Shown: piece after piece, positions 25,303-32,946 of the stretch
Position numbering within the stretch: the first letter of the stretch is position 1
How the letters are laid out: each line of letters starts with the position of its first letter
Assembly (NCBI RefSeq): GCF_900142165.1
Contig: NZ_FQZY01000048.1
Coordinates: 1-32,946, forward strand
Direction of reading: 5' to 3'
Origin: Hespellia stercorisuis DSM 15480
GTDB taxonomy: Bacteria; Bacillota; Clostridia; Lachnospirales; Lachnospiraceae
DNA length: 32,946 bases
Translations under genes and position numbers: made by a program
The notes under the pieces: model-generated
Told to the model about the DNA's origin: nothing
Databases searched by the model: none
What the model saw: only the letters and a program-made list of their open reading frames with translations

Positions 25303-27264
25303 CTACTTCTCGACAATCCGGCCGTCTCGGTACGCGATCAGCAGGTTTTCAAGATCCGCAATCTGTTCCTTCAGTTCTTTTCCGATATCAGTATCACCCA
25401 CAAGCCGTCTCTCTCCCACCCGTTTTACGATGCGCATCTCCGAGTGGATGTCACTCTCCTTCTCAATTGCCGCCTCTGCGGACTCGAACGGATCATGCGC
25501 AACCAGCAGAAGTCCGTAGGAATTGTATACCAGCGTATAGCCCGCAATTCCGGTTTCTTTCTGATATGCCTTGGAAAATCCTCCATCAATGACTAGCACC
25601 TTGCCGTTACATTTGACAGGGTTCTCTCCGTTTTTCTGTTTCACCGGGACGTGGCCGTTGACGATGTGCGCGCCCTCTGTCGACAGGCCAAATTCCCGCA
25701 GGATTCCGTCCATCGCAGCCTCGTCCTCCACCAGTCTGTAATAAGGATTCTTTTTCTCCAGATGGGTCTCCTTCTCCGCCAGAAAATATCGTTCGAACGT
25801 AGCCATCTTGTCCTTTCCGAACAGCGGTGACATCGGATGAAGCCAGATGTACCACATCACGTCCTTTCCGCGTTCCTTTTCCCTGGCATCCATTGCGAAG
25901 AAGCCTTTTCTCACATAGCTGTCAAGCACTTCGTACAATTCTTTTCCCTTGTAGGTTCTGTTGAAAAGTCTGGTGCTTTTCAGGCTGCCGTCCTCATTGA
26001 GCGGGACGCATCCATGATACAGAAGATTATTGTTATATACCTTGTACAGACTCCCCTTCGTCAGTAAGAAACGCATGTGCGTCTGCAGTTTATCGCAGGT
26101 CAGGAATGCTCTCTCCAGACGATCCATGATCTCCTCTTCCTCTTTTGAGAGGACATACGGATGCTTCGGATCCACTGTCGGGAAATTCATATCTAACATT
26201 TTATACTCTTTTCCATCGATGGTAATTGTGCCCTTTTCCCAGTCTATGCGGTGCAGCAGATTACGGTCATCCAGCTTGAAGCCCGGATTTCTTTTTATGA
26301 TCTGCCCCTCCAGCTTGAACTGAATGATGGAAATAGCCTTGTGTATCCGGAGGTTTATGTCCATCTCTGTGGCGTTGGCATTGTTCTCGGCCTTCAGTTC
26401 AAAACAGGTGCAGGGATCATTCTTATAGGCCGACAGCGCCAGCGTCGCCAGCGGAAGAAGATTGATTCCGTATCCATCCTCCAGAATATCCAGATTTCCA
26501 TAGCGGGCACAGATTCTGATCACATTGGCAATGCATGCCTTCTGTCCTGCTGCCGCCCCCATCCAGAGCACATCATGATTCCCCCACTGGATGTCCAGAG
26601 AATGGTAACTCATCAACTTATCCATGATGATATGCGGTCCCGGTCCACGATCGTAGATATCGCCAACGATATGTAAATGGTCCACGACCAGTCTCTGAAT
26701 CAGCTCCGAGATGGCTGCAATAAATTCCTCCGCACGTCCAATCCGGATAATGGTGCTGATGATCGCGTTGTAATAAGATTCTTTATCACTCATGTCTGAT
26801 TTTTCTGTGATCAGCTCATCGATCACATATGCAAAATCCTTCGGCAGAGCCTTACGTACTTTGGAACGGGTATACTTGCTGGCGGCACGTTTTGCGACCT
26901 CGACCAGACGATACAGATTGATCTTATACCAGTCCTCCATATTTTCTTCCGTCTTCCTTACCTCCACCATCTTTTCTTTTGGATAGTAGATCAAAGTCGA
27001 CAGAAGCTGCTTGTCCTTGGTGCTGAGCGTATTGCCAAACACATCGTCAATCTTGCTTCTCACAGAGCCGGATCCGTTCTTCAGCACATGGGCAAATGCC
27101 TCATACTCACCGTGGATATCCGTCAAAAAGTTCTCGGTTCCCTTCGGAAGATTCAGAATTGCCTGCAGATTGATAATCTCCGTTGCCGCTGAAGCGATGG
27201 TCGGATAAATGTCTGAAAGCCGCTCCAGATATCTCAATTCCATTTTTTTTTCGTTCTCGCTCAT
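25303..27264 (-). CDS. fbp: Fructose-1,6-bisphosphatase class III
   Basis: A 653-residue gluconeogenic phosphatase of the Firmicutes type, in the calcineurin-like metallophosphoesterase fold. Metal-binding motifs appear in order: FLTDIHGEYEAF, HIVGDIYDRGPGPHIIMD, IQWGNHDVLWMGAAAG, and the C-terminal NGHVPVKQKNGENP and LVIDGGFSKAYQ blocks. Length fits the class (640-670). The start at 27264 follows AGGAGGGGGAT. It lies 12 nt behind dapB, so it likely shares its transcript; the pairing of a lysine gene with a gluconeogenic gene has no obvious pathway reason. Confidence 0.96.
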   Translation of the reverse strand: MSENEKKMELRYLERLSDIYPTIASAATEIINLQAILNLPKGTENFLTDIHGEYEAFAHVLKNGSGSVRSKIDDVFGNTLSTKDKQLLSTLIYYPKEKMVEVRKTEENMEDWYKINLYRLVEVAKRAASKYTRSKVRKALPKDFAYVIDELITEKSDMSDKESYYNAIISTIIRIGRAEEFIAAISELIQRLVVDHLHIVGDIYDRGPGPHIIMDKLMSYHSLDIQWGNHDVLWMGAAAGQKACIANVIRICARYGNLDILEDGYGINLLPLATLALSAYKNDPCTCFELKAENNANATEMDINLRIHKAISIIQFKLEGQIIKRNPGFKLDDRNLLHRIDWEKGTITIDGKEYKMLDMNFPTVDPKHPYVLSKEEEEIMDRLERAFLTCDKLQTHMRFLLTKGSLYKVYNNNLLYHGCVPLNEDGSLKSTRLFNRTYKGKELYEVLDSYVRKGFFAMDAREKERGKDVMWYIWLHPMSPLFGKDKMATFERYFLAEKETHLEKKNPYYRLVEDEAAMDGILREFGLSTEGAHIVNGHVPVKQKNGENPVKCNGKVLVIDGGFSKAYQKETGIAGYTLVYNSYGLLLVAHDPFESAEAAIEKESDIHSEMRIVKRVGERRLVGDTDIGKELKEQIADLENLLIAYRDGRIVEK

Positions 27265-27276
27265 ATCCCCCTCCTG

Positions 27277-28035
27277 TTATAACTGGATTACATCGCTCAT
27301 ATCATAAAGGCCTGCCTGTCTGTCTGCTAAAAACTTCGCTGCCTCCACTGCACCCTTTCCGAATATCGCCTTTGAGTATGCTGTATGCTTAAACTCGATT
27401 ACTTCATCCGCACCGGCAAAGATCACCTCGTGCTCCCCGACAATCGAACCGCCTCTGACTGCTGACATTCCAATTTCCTTTTTAGTTCTCTTCTCACGAA
27501 CCTGACTGCGGTCATACACATATTTATACTCATGATCCAACGTCTCATTGATAGAATCCGCCAGTGCGATTGCGGTACCGCTCGGAGCGTCCACCTTCTG
27601 ATTATGATGTTTTTCCACAATCTCAATATCAAATCCGGCAGGAGCCAGAACCTTTGTCGCATTCTGGAGAAGCTTCAAAAGCATGTTGATACCAAGTGAC
27701 ATATTGGCCGATTTCAAAACTGCGACCTTCTTTGCTGTCTCCTCCACTTTCTTCAGCTGTTCTTCAGACAGTCCCGTTGTGCACAGCACCACCGGAACCT
27801 GCTTCTCCACACAGTAATCGAGCAGTCCGTCCACTGCTGCCGCATTAGAGAAATCAATGATCGCATCTGCTTTCACGTCACATTTTTCAATACTCTCAAA
27901 CACCGGATATTCATTCGGCACCCCTGTGTAGCTGTCTACCCCTGCGACCAGCTCCGTATGCTCGTCATTTTTGACGATATCTGTGATCACCCGGCCCATC
28001 TTGCCGTTACATCCATGCATTATTAATTTAACCAT
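27277..28035 (-). CDS. dapB: 4-hydroxy-tetrahydrodipicolinate reductase
   Basis: A 252-residue NAD(P)H-dependent enzyme of diaminopimelate and lysine synthesis. N-terminal Rossmann motif MHGCNGKMGR; IIDFSNAAA; the catalytic signature EKHHNQKVDAPSGTA with the two His and Lys residues; and the C-terminal SVRGGSIVGEHEV-like segment (here SAVRGGSIVGEH). The cell needs diaminopimelate for peptidoglycan. GGGAGG precedes the ATG. dapA lies upstream on the same strand but a strong terminator intervenes, so dapB starts its own dapB-fbp unit. Confidence 0.96.
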   Translation of the reverse strand: MVKLIMHGCNGKMGRVITDIVKNDEHTELVAGVDSYTGVPNEYPVFESIEKCDVKADAIIDFSNAAAVDGLLDYCVEKQVPVVLCTTGLSEEQLKKVEETAKKVAVLKSANMSLGINMLLKLLQNATKVLAPAGFDIEIVEKHHNQKVDAPSGTAIALADSINETLDHEYKYVYDRSQVREKRTKKEIGMSAVRGGSIVGEHEVIFAGADEVIEFKHTAYSKAIFGKGAVEAAKFLADRQAGLYDMSDVIQL

Positions 28036-28104
28036 GTTGCTTTCCTCCCTTTGTGCGCTTTTCGTGCACTCACTTACTTATAGAACAAAGAATATCCTAT
28101 TGTA

Positions 28105-28158
28105 TAAAAAAAGGATACCATATAATTGAGTTCAACTCAACCAATGATACCCTTTTTG
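28105..28158 (-). terminator. Strong terminator after dapA
   Basis: A long stem with wobble pairs (GGGTATCAT against ATGGTATCC, inner TTGAGTT/AACTCAA) followed by seven T on the minus strand, located between dapA and dapB. Confidence 0.85.
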
Positions 28159-28187
28159 TACATTCATTTTTTAACGCAGCCTCACTT

Positions 28188-29078
28188 TTATGCCAGCTTG
28201 ATACCGTACTCCTGCATCGCTTTTGCAAGCTTCGCGGCATGTTCCTCAGACATCTCACAGAGAGGCATGCGCAGTGGTCCCACACCCATTCCCATAAGGT
28301 TCATGGCTTTCTTGACCGGAATCGGGTTTACCTCACAGAATAACTGATTGATCAGCGGCAGTGCCTTCAACTGAAGTTCACGGCTCCCCGTCAGGTCTCC
28401 CGCAAAAAACTTTGCACAGATATCGTGCGTATCCTTCGGTGCCACGTTGGCCAGCACGGAAATTACACCGATACCACCCAATGACATCAATGGCACAATC
28501 TGGTCATCATTGCCGGAATACAGATCTACTTTACCGTCTGTGAGCTGCATAATTTTTGCAACCTGGGAAATGTTGCCAGAGGCCTCTTTGACTGCCACAA
28601 TATTCTCCACATCCTTCACCAGAGTCGCCACGGTCTCCGGTGCAATGTTCACGCCGGTTCTGCTCGCTACACTGTAGAGGATCATCGGCGCCTTGGCTGC
28701 GTTGGCAATCGCAGTATAATGTGCGACCAGACCAGCCTGCGTTGCCTTGTTGTAATATGGTGTAACCACGAGCAGACCATCTGCCCCTGCCGCCACCGCC
28801 TCTGTGGACAGCTCGATCGCCGTCTGTGTACAATTGGAGCCGGTTCCCGCAATCACCGGGATTCTCTTTTTCGTTCTCTCGACCGCAAACCGGATACAGT
28901 CCATATGTTCCTTTTCTGTTAAAGTGGATGACTCGCCTGTCGTTCCGCAGATGATGATGCTGTCTGTCTGGTTATTGCAGTGGAAATCGATCAGCTCATC
29001 CAGTTTATCGTAATTCACACTTCCGTCCTCTTGGAATGGTGTAACCAACGCCACTCCGGCACCTCTAAATATCGTCAT
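28188..29078 (-). CDS. dapA: 4-hydroxy-tetrahydrodipicolinate synthase
   Basis: A 296-residue TIM-barrel aldolase-type enzyme; it condenses pyruvate with aspartate semialdehyde. Pyruvate forms a Schiff base with Lys164 (VAVKEASGNI); other active-site residues are Thr47 (GTTGES), the Tyr in TPYYNK and Tyr135. The usual YNVPSRTG stretch here reads YSVASRTG, a minor change. The best start is ATG 29078, with AGGAGG 6 nt upstream; an in-frame ATG at 29111 adds 11 residues lying before that site. An excellent promoter (29124-29152) and terminator isolate the gene as a single unit. Confidence 0.95.
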   Translation of the reverse strand: MTIFRGAGVALVTPFQEDGSVNYDKLDELIDFHCNNQTDSIIICGTTGESSTLTEKEHMDCIRFAVERTKKRIPVIAGTGSNCTQTAIELSTEAVAAGADGLLVVTPYYNKATQAGLVAHYTAIANAAKAPMILYSVASRTGVNIAPETVATLVKDVENIVAVKEASGNISQVAKIMQLTDGKVDLYSGNDDQIVPLMSLGGIGVISVLANVAPKDTHDICAKFFAGDLTGSRELQLKALPLINQLFCEVNPIPVKKAMNLMGMGVGPLRMPLCEMSEEHAAKLAKAMQEYGIKLA

Positions 29079-29123
29079 TGTAATCCTCCTGACATCACTT
29101 ATCGTTCTCATTTACTGCTACAA

Positions 29124-29152
29124 ATTTTATCATTAAATATAAGCAATGTCAA
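29124..29152 (-). promoter_or_regulatory. Sigma-A promoter of dapA
   Basis: On the minus strand a consensus -35 TTGACA (29152-29147), a 17-nt spacer and an extended -10 TGATAAAAT (29129-29124 as hexamer). The predicted start is about 40 nt upstream of the ATG. Confidence 0.8.
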
Positions 29153-29174
29153 TGCAAGTTACCAACAGTTATTT

Positions 29175-29813
29175 CTATATAAAAGCCTCGTCGAGACATT
29201 CCAGCTTGCTCACCGATACCTCGTAGGCCGTCCGGGTCTCCGTCTCGGTCTCCGATATTTTTTTCAGATATTCCCGGCTCTGAATCCTGCCGAGCACCTG
29301 TACATGCTCGCCCACTTCAAAATTAGATGCATAGCGCGCGTTGCGCCCCCAGCAGATGCAGGGGATATAATCGGACTTTCCATACGGCCTGTTTACCGCA
29401 AGCAGCAGATCTGCGATTTCGCGCCCGAGCGGCGTCTTCCGATAGATCGGTGCCTTGCAGATATATCCCTCCAGCATGATCTGATTCGTCTTTGCCCCGT
29501 CCAGCTCCTCATCCACAAATGAAATTTCCCGGACAAAGACCGACAGCACCAGTCGGTTTTTCTGTTCTTCGTGCCGATTGTAGGAGCGGAACTGCCCGCT
29601 CACCATAATAAATTCTCCCGTGTAGTCCTTCGTCACATCAATGAGCCGCTCCGATACCATCAGCGGAATCCGATCATCCGAATTGCTCAGCCGCTTGACC
29701 AGAATATCCACCATGTAAAATCCTTCTCCAAACACCTCGTGGCTGAATAGGAATTGCGAGGCCACTTCCCCCATCACGGTTACCTGATTGTTTTCCATTA
29801 CCTTATCTGACAT
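29175..29813 (-). CDS. SSB-like single-stranded DNA-binding protein with two OB folds
   Basis: A 212-residue protein. The C-terminal half (about 110-200) has the OB-fold pattern of SSB: NQIMLEGYICKAPIYRKTPLG, REIADLLLAVNRPYGKSDYIPCICWGRN and VGEHVQVLGRIQSREY. The N-terminal half (about 8-100) looks like a second, diverged OB fold with VTVMGEVASQF and FIMVSGQFRSYNRHEE. Standard SSB has one OB domain, about 110 residues, and a DDDIPF-type tip; this ends LDEAFI, acidic then hydrophobic, a possible weak version. Likely role: protecting or remodelling single-stranded DNA, or a plasmid/phage-like SSB variant fixed in Clostridia. GGGAG precedes the ATG. Confidence 0.7.
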   Translation of the reverse strand: MSDKVMENNQVTVMGEVASQFLFSHEVFGEGFYMVDILVKRLSNSDDRIPLMVSERLIDVTKDYTGEFIMVSGQFRSYNRHEEQKNRLVLSVFVREISFVDEELDGAKTNQIMLEGYICKAPIYRKTPLGREIADLLLAVNRPYGKSDYIPCICWGRNARYASNFEVGEHVQVLGRIQSREYLKKISETETETRTAYEVSVSKLECLDEAFI

Positions 29814-29986
29814 AATTTGTAATTCTCCCTTCCTCTTATTCGTATTTTTGAGTCAATACTAAGTGTATGAGTCAATGTCCTGTTTTAGAACTCAATCTTG
29901 TCCGATTTTTTACGGGCAGTCATTCTGAATATCCGATTCATCCGCGCCGTATCAATTTTTTTAATTCCTTATAATAAAAATATATT

Positions 29987-30015
29987 TTGACCACAACATC
30001 ATATTGTGCTAAAAT
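29987..30015 (+). promoter_or_regulatory. Sigma-A promoter of typA/bipA
   Basis: TTGACC (29987-29992), a 17-nt spacer and TAAAAT (30010-30015), about 45 nt before the start codon. Confidence 0.75.
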
Positions 30016-30060
30016 ATAGGGGTTGCAATGATATATATAGGAAATAAAGGATGATAAAAG

Positions 30061-31887
30061 ATGAAAACAAAACGTGAAGATATTAGAAACATTGCTATAA
30101 TTGCCCATGTTGACCATGGCAAAACGACACTGGTAGACGAGCTTTTAAAACAGAGCGGCGTATTCCGCGAGAACCAGGCAGTTGCTGAACGTGTCATGGA
30201 TTCCAATGACATCGAAAGAGAACGAGGTATCACCATTCTCTCCAAAAACACTGCCGTATATTATAAAGATACAAAAATCAACATCATTGACACACCGGGA
30301 CATGCCGATTTCGGCGGCGAGGTAGAACGTGTACTGAAGATGGTAAACGGCGTCATCCTCGTGGTAGACGCATTCGAAGGTGCTATGCCGCAGACCAAGT
30401 TTGTTCTCCGCAAGGCTCTGGACTTAAAACTTCCGGTTATCGTGTGCATCAACAAAATCGATCGTCCTGAGGCAAGACCGGACGCTGTAATCGACGAAGT
30501 GCTGGAACTGCTCATGGATCTCGGTGCATCTGACGAGCAGCTTGACTGTCCGTTCGTCTACGCTTCTGCCAAGGCAGGTGTGGCTGTACTCGACCTGACC
30601 GATGATGAGAAGAACATGGTTCCGTTATTCGAGACCATCTTAGACTATATTCCTGCACCGGAGGGTGATCCGGATGCACACACTCAGGTACTGATCAGCA
30701 CCATCGACTACAATGAGTACGTGGGGCGAATCGGTGTCGGCAAGGTGGACAACGGTACCATCGCTGTGAATCAGGAAATGGTTGTTGTCAACCATCATGA
30801 CCCGGACAAATGTCAGAAGGTTAAGATCAACAAGTTATATGAATTTGATGGTCTGAACAAAGTGGACGTCAAAGAGGCGACCATCGGTTCCATCGTTGCG
30901 ATTTCCGGTATTTCTGACATTTCAATCGGTGATACACTCTGCTCTCCGGAGAATCCGCAGGCGATCGAGTTCCAGAAGATTTCCGAGCCTACAATCTCCA
31001 TGCAGTTCATGGTAAATGACAGCCCGTTTGCGGGGCGCGAAGGAAAATTCGTCACCTCCAGACATATCCGTGAGAGACTGATGCGCGAGCTGAACACCGA
31101 TGTCAGCCTGCGTGTGGAAGATACCGAGAACATGGACTGCTTCAAAGTATCCGGACGTGGAGAGCTTCATCTGTCCGTTCTGGTTGAAAACATGCGCCGT
31201 GAAGGATATGAGTTCGCAGTCAGCAAGGCCGAGGTATTATACCACGAAGACGAGAACGGTAAGAAGTTAGAGCCTATGGAGCTCGCATACATCGATGTAC
31301 CGGATGAGTTCACCGGCGTTGTCATCGAAAAGCTGAGCCAGCGAAAAGGTGAGCTGCAGAACATGACTCCGACTGGCGGCGGCTACACTCGACTGGAATT
31401 TTCCATTCCATCCCGTGGACTTATCGGATATCGTGGCGATTTCCTGACCGACACCAAGGGTAACGGTGTCATCAACACAATTTTTGACTGCTACGCTCCG
31501 TTCAAGGGCGAAATCCAGTATAGAAAACAAGGTTCCCTGATTTCATTTGAGACCGGCGAATCCGTTACTTACGGCCTGTTTAGTGCTCAGGAACGTGGTA
31601 CATTATTTATCGGCGCCGGCGAAAAAGTCTATTCCGGTATGGTTATCGGACAGAATGGTAAGACTGACGACATCGAGTTGAATGTATGTAAGACAAAGCA
31701 TCTCACCAACACCCGTTCCTCCGGTGCCGATGATGCCTTAAAGCTCACGACACCGCGCATCTTAAGTCTGGAGGAGGCACTGGACTTCATCGATACAGAC
31801 GAGCTGCTGGAAGTAACACCTGAATCACTGCGCATCCGCAAAAAGATTCTGGATTCCAGAATGCGCCGAAGAAGTACATTGAACTAA
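30061..31887 (+). CDS. typA: Translational GTPase TypA/BipA
   Basis: A 608-residue GTPase of the EF-G type that associates with ribosomes and helps assembly of the 50S subunit under stress. G motifs: [10 protein letters not shown] (15-24), [10 protein letters not shown] switch, [26 protein letters not shown] and the late SAKAG motif; then the beta-barrel, and the EF-G-like C-terminal domains with the TypA-specific [22 protein letters not shown] block and the positively charged tail RRRSTLN. Length is typical. AAGGATG lies upstream of ATG, and the promoter is good. The neighbouring membrane-protein gene follows at 63 nt and may be co-transcribed. Confidence 0.96.
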   Translation: MKTKREDIRNIAIIAHVDHGKTTLVDELLKQSGVFRENQAVAERVMDSNDIERERGITILSKNTAVYYKDTKINIIDTPGHADFGGEVERVLKMVNGVILVVDAFEGAMPQTKFVLRKALDLKLPVIVCINKIDRPEARPDAVIDEVLELLMDLGASDEQLDCPFVYASAKAGVAVLDLTDDEKNMVPLFETILDYIPAPEGDPDAHTQVLISTIDYNEYVGRIGVGKVDNGTIAVNQEMVVVNHHDPDKCQKVKINKLYEFDGLNKVDVKEATIGSIVAISGISDISIGDTLCSPENPQAIEFQKISEPTISMQFMVNDSPFAGREGKFVTSRHIRERLMRELNTDVSLRVEDTENMDCFKVSGRGELHLSVLVENMRREGYEFAVSKAEVLYHEDENGKKLEPMELAYIDVPDEFTGVVIEKLSQRKGELQNMTPTGGGYTRLEFSIPSRGLIGYRGDFLTDTKGNGVINTIFDCYAPFKGEIQYRKQGSLISFETGESVTYGLFSAQERGTLFIGAGEKVYSGMVIGQNGKTDDIELNVCKTKHLTNTRSSGADDALKLTTPRILSLEEALDFIDTDELLEVTPESLRIRKKILDSRMRRRSTLN

Positions 31888-31950
31888 TCTGTACCGAAGA
31901 AACACTGGAAAACAAACGGTTCCCCGAACCGTCACAAGGAGGAGCCCGTC

Positions 31951-32562
31951 ATGTCAAAATACTTAAACGCATTTTTAAAACAAATGACAACCGCATTGGA
32001 ATTTGTGATTTCACTGATTCTCACGGCTGGGATTATTATTCTCGTCGGTCAACTGCTCCTTTCATTTTTTCCGACCGCTTCCAGCCCGCAGCTGCCGGAC
32101 TATGACAGTCTGATGAGCACCTGCTTTAACCTGATCATCGGTGTGGAGATGATTCGTATGCTGTACCAGCACACGCCGCACACCGTATTCGAGGTGCTGC
32201 TGTTCGCCATCGCAAGACAGATGATCGTCGATCACTCTTCCGCGTGGAACAACGTAATTGGGGTTGTCGCAATCGCCGGACTATTCGCCACCAGGAAATT
32301 TCTGTTCGTGGCCTTCGACGAATCCGAACGCATCATTTTCCGGGCCAGCCAAAAGGTTCGAAACGTTAACCGGCTGACCCACATCCACATCCCCCATGAA
32401 AATGAGGAGACACTGGGTGCGCTGCTCACCAGAAAACTTCTGGAAGACGGTCAGGAAATAGCTGTCGGAGCATGCCTGTACTTTTCAGACTTCGGTCTGC
32501 GCATTGTCAAAATGACAGAAGACAAAATCAGCACCATCGAATTGATCCGTTCCTTACAATAA
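31951..32562 (+). CDS. PsiE-like integral membrane protein with C-terminal soluble domain
   Basis: A 203-residue protein. Predicted transmembrane segments lie near residues 13-40, 53-72, 76-90 and 98-116; the pattern VEMIRMLYQHTPHTVFEVLLFAIARQMIVD is reminiscent of the PsiE family (phosphate-starvation-inducible, function unknown). Residues about 130-203 form a soluble tail (HIPHENEETLGALLTRKLLE and GACLYFSDFGLRIVKMTEDKI) with no close known family that I can name; it may be a small ligand-binding domain. AAGGAGGAG precedes the ATG. It follows typA by 63 nt; a small ACGGTTC/GAACCGT hairpin at 31915-31932 lies in the gap. Confidence 0.65.
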   Translation: MSKYLNAFLKQMTTALEFVISLILTAGIIILVGQLLLSFFPTASSPQLPDYDSLMSTCFNLIIGVEMIRMLYQHTPHTVFEVLLFAIARQMIVDHSSAWNNVIGVVAIAGLFATRKFLFVAFDESERIIFRASQKVRNVNRLTHIHIPHENEETLGALLTRKLLEDGQEIAVGACLYFSDFGLRIVKMTEDKISTIELIRSLQ

Positions 32563-32627
32563 TTATAGAGCAACCGCCACACAAGGTGGGAACCCTAGAA
32601 ATTTGAAGACTTGCCCTTACAGGCAAA

Positions 32628-32677
32628 GGGGCTGTCGCACTAGCTGATTAAATTCAGCGGTGCGCAGCTCTTTTTTT
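32628..32677 (+). terminator. Rho-independent terminator at the insertion sequence edge
   Basis: An imperfect stem of about 17 bp (32628-32647 against 32654-32670), followed by seven T (32671-32677). It would stop transcription coming from typA and the PsiE-like gene. Confidence 0.75.
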
Positions 32678-32785
32678 CCTACAGAAATGTCCTTTTTATT
32701 CCATTTCTGATTCATATTGATTTTTGGGCGTACTTGAACCAGACCTTCTATGAAAAGGTTGTTTTGAATTTTGATAGTTCAAAAA

Positions 32786-32946
32786 TCATGCTGTTTTAAG
32801 TTCAAATAAATGCTGTCCTATTTTACCGGATTGTATTTTTCTGTGAAGTTTATTGATGTTATGAGCAATTGCGATCATGGTACTTTCCGCAAGGACATTC
32901 ACAGTTCCGCGACACAGATATTTTCGAAAGGACATATCTTCTTTGG
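32786..32946 (-). CDS. IS1182-family transposase, C-terminal part (runs off window)
   Basis: A minus-strand frame open from the right edge to TGA at 32788-32786 encodes 52 visible residues. They include MSFRKYLCRGTVNVLAESTM, IAIAHNINKLHRKIQ and HLFELKTA, matching the FRRFLLRGxxKVxxExxLIAIAHNxxKLHxK ending of IS1182/IS4-like DDE transposases. The catalytic Asp residues lie outside the window; the last Glu-bearing helix region is likely the AESTMIAIAHN segment. Whether the full gene is intact cannot be seen. Confidence 0.75.
   Translation of the reverse strand, partial: KEDMSFRKYLCRGTVNVLAESTMIAIAHNINKLHRKIQSGKIGQHLFELKTA

Larger units (their letters stand above)
32628..32946. mobile_element. 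End of an IS1182-like insertion sequence (rest beyond window)
   Basis: The sequence from GGGGCTGTCGCAC onward resembles the terminal motif commonly found at ends of IS1182-type elements, and a transposase C-terminus faces it from the right. The other end, the bulk of the transposase and any target duplication lie outside the window, so the exact boundary is uncertain. Confidence 0.55.

Noticed and set aside
29881-29950. 18-codon minus-strand small ORF MNRIFRMTARKKSDKIEF in the ssb-typA gap
   Set aside because: No Shine-Dalgarno before its ATG and no known homologue; chance cannot be excluded.
32563-32627. Small hairpins (CCAC/GGTGG and CTTGCC/GGCAAG-like) between the PsiE-like gene and the IS
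   Set aside because: Too short and imperfect to name as a riboswitch or small RNA.

Overview
This window reads as chromosome from a low-to-mid GC Gram-positive anaerobe of class Clostridia, probably family Lachnospiraceae. Support comes from a tig-clpP-clpX-lon-engB block, class III fructose-1,6-bisphosphatase, an indolepyruvate:ferredoxin oxidoreductase, strong AGGAGG-type ribosome binding sites, sigma-A promoters with 16-17 nt spacers, and a frameshifted prfB. The species cannot be named from sequence alone.

Layout. (1) 1-2,500 is a decaying accessory patch: the tail of an IS66-like transposase, a flavodoxin gene with an internal deletion, a 20-bp palindrome and a 92-bp inverted-repeat element, a MATE exporter gene split by one in-frame TAG, a second flavodoxin fragment and a LysR regulator fragment. 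(2) 2,519-11,656 on the minus strand holds pgi with its own promoter, then the proteostasis run tig-clpP-clpX-lon-engB followed by an AI-2E-family membrane protein. (3) 11,981-13,015 on the plus strand holds a CYTH-domain protein and an XRE regulator, the latter tail-to-tail with lysC. (4) 12,998-19,233 on the minus strand holds secA, a terminator, then prfB-hom-lysC. prfB has the +1 frameshift; lysC has a second ribosome binding site and start codon inside the gene. (5) 19,455-20,054 on the plus strand is thrH. (6) 20,108-24,631 on the minus strand is iorA-iorB-paaK, followed by a eukaryotic-type hisA. (7) 24,791-29,813 on the minus strand holds a small lipoprotein, dapB-fbp, dapA (separate promoter and terminator) and an SSB-like protein. 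(8) 30,061-32,562 on the plus strand is typA/bipA and a PsiE-like membrane protein. (9) 32,628 to the end is one end of an IS1182-like insertion sequence.

How the genes fit together. Aspartate-family synthesis is scattered but well represented: LysC and Hom lead to homoserine, ThrH may phosphorylate homoserine, and DapA/DapB start the lysine/diaminopimelate branch. Tig, ClpP, ClpX and Lon form a folding and degradation set; SecA and RF2 serve export and translation termination. IorAB plus PaaK form an arylpyruvate to aryl-acetyl-CoA to arylacetate module typical of amino-acid-fermenting anaerobes. Pgi and Fbp belong to glycolysis/gluconeogenesis.

I found no CRISPR array, prophage, rRNA, tRNA or clear multi-gene defence system. 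The window is mainly core chromosome. The points most worth a second look are the internal lysC start, the XRE promoter dyad, the IorAB-PaaK module with its neighbouring HisA, and the debris at the left edge.
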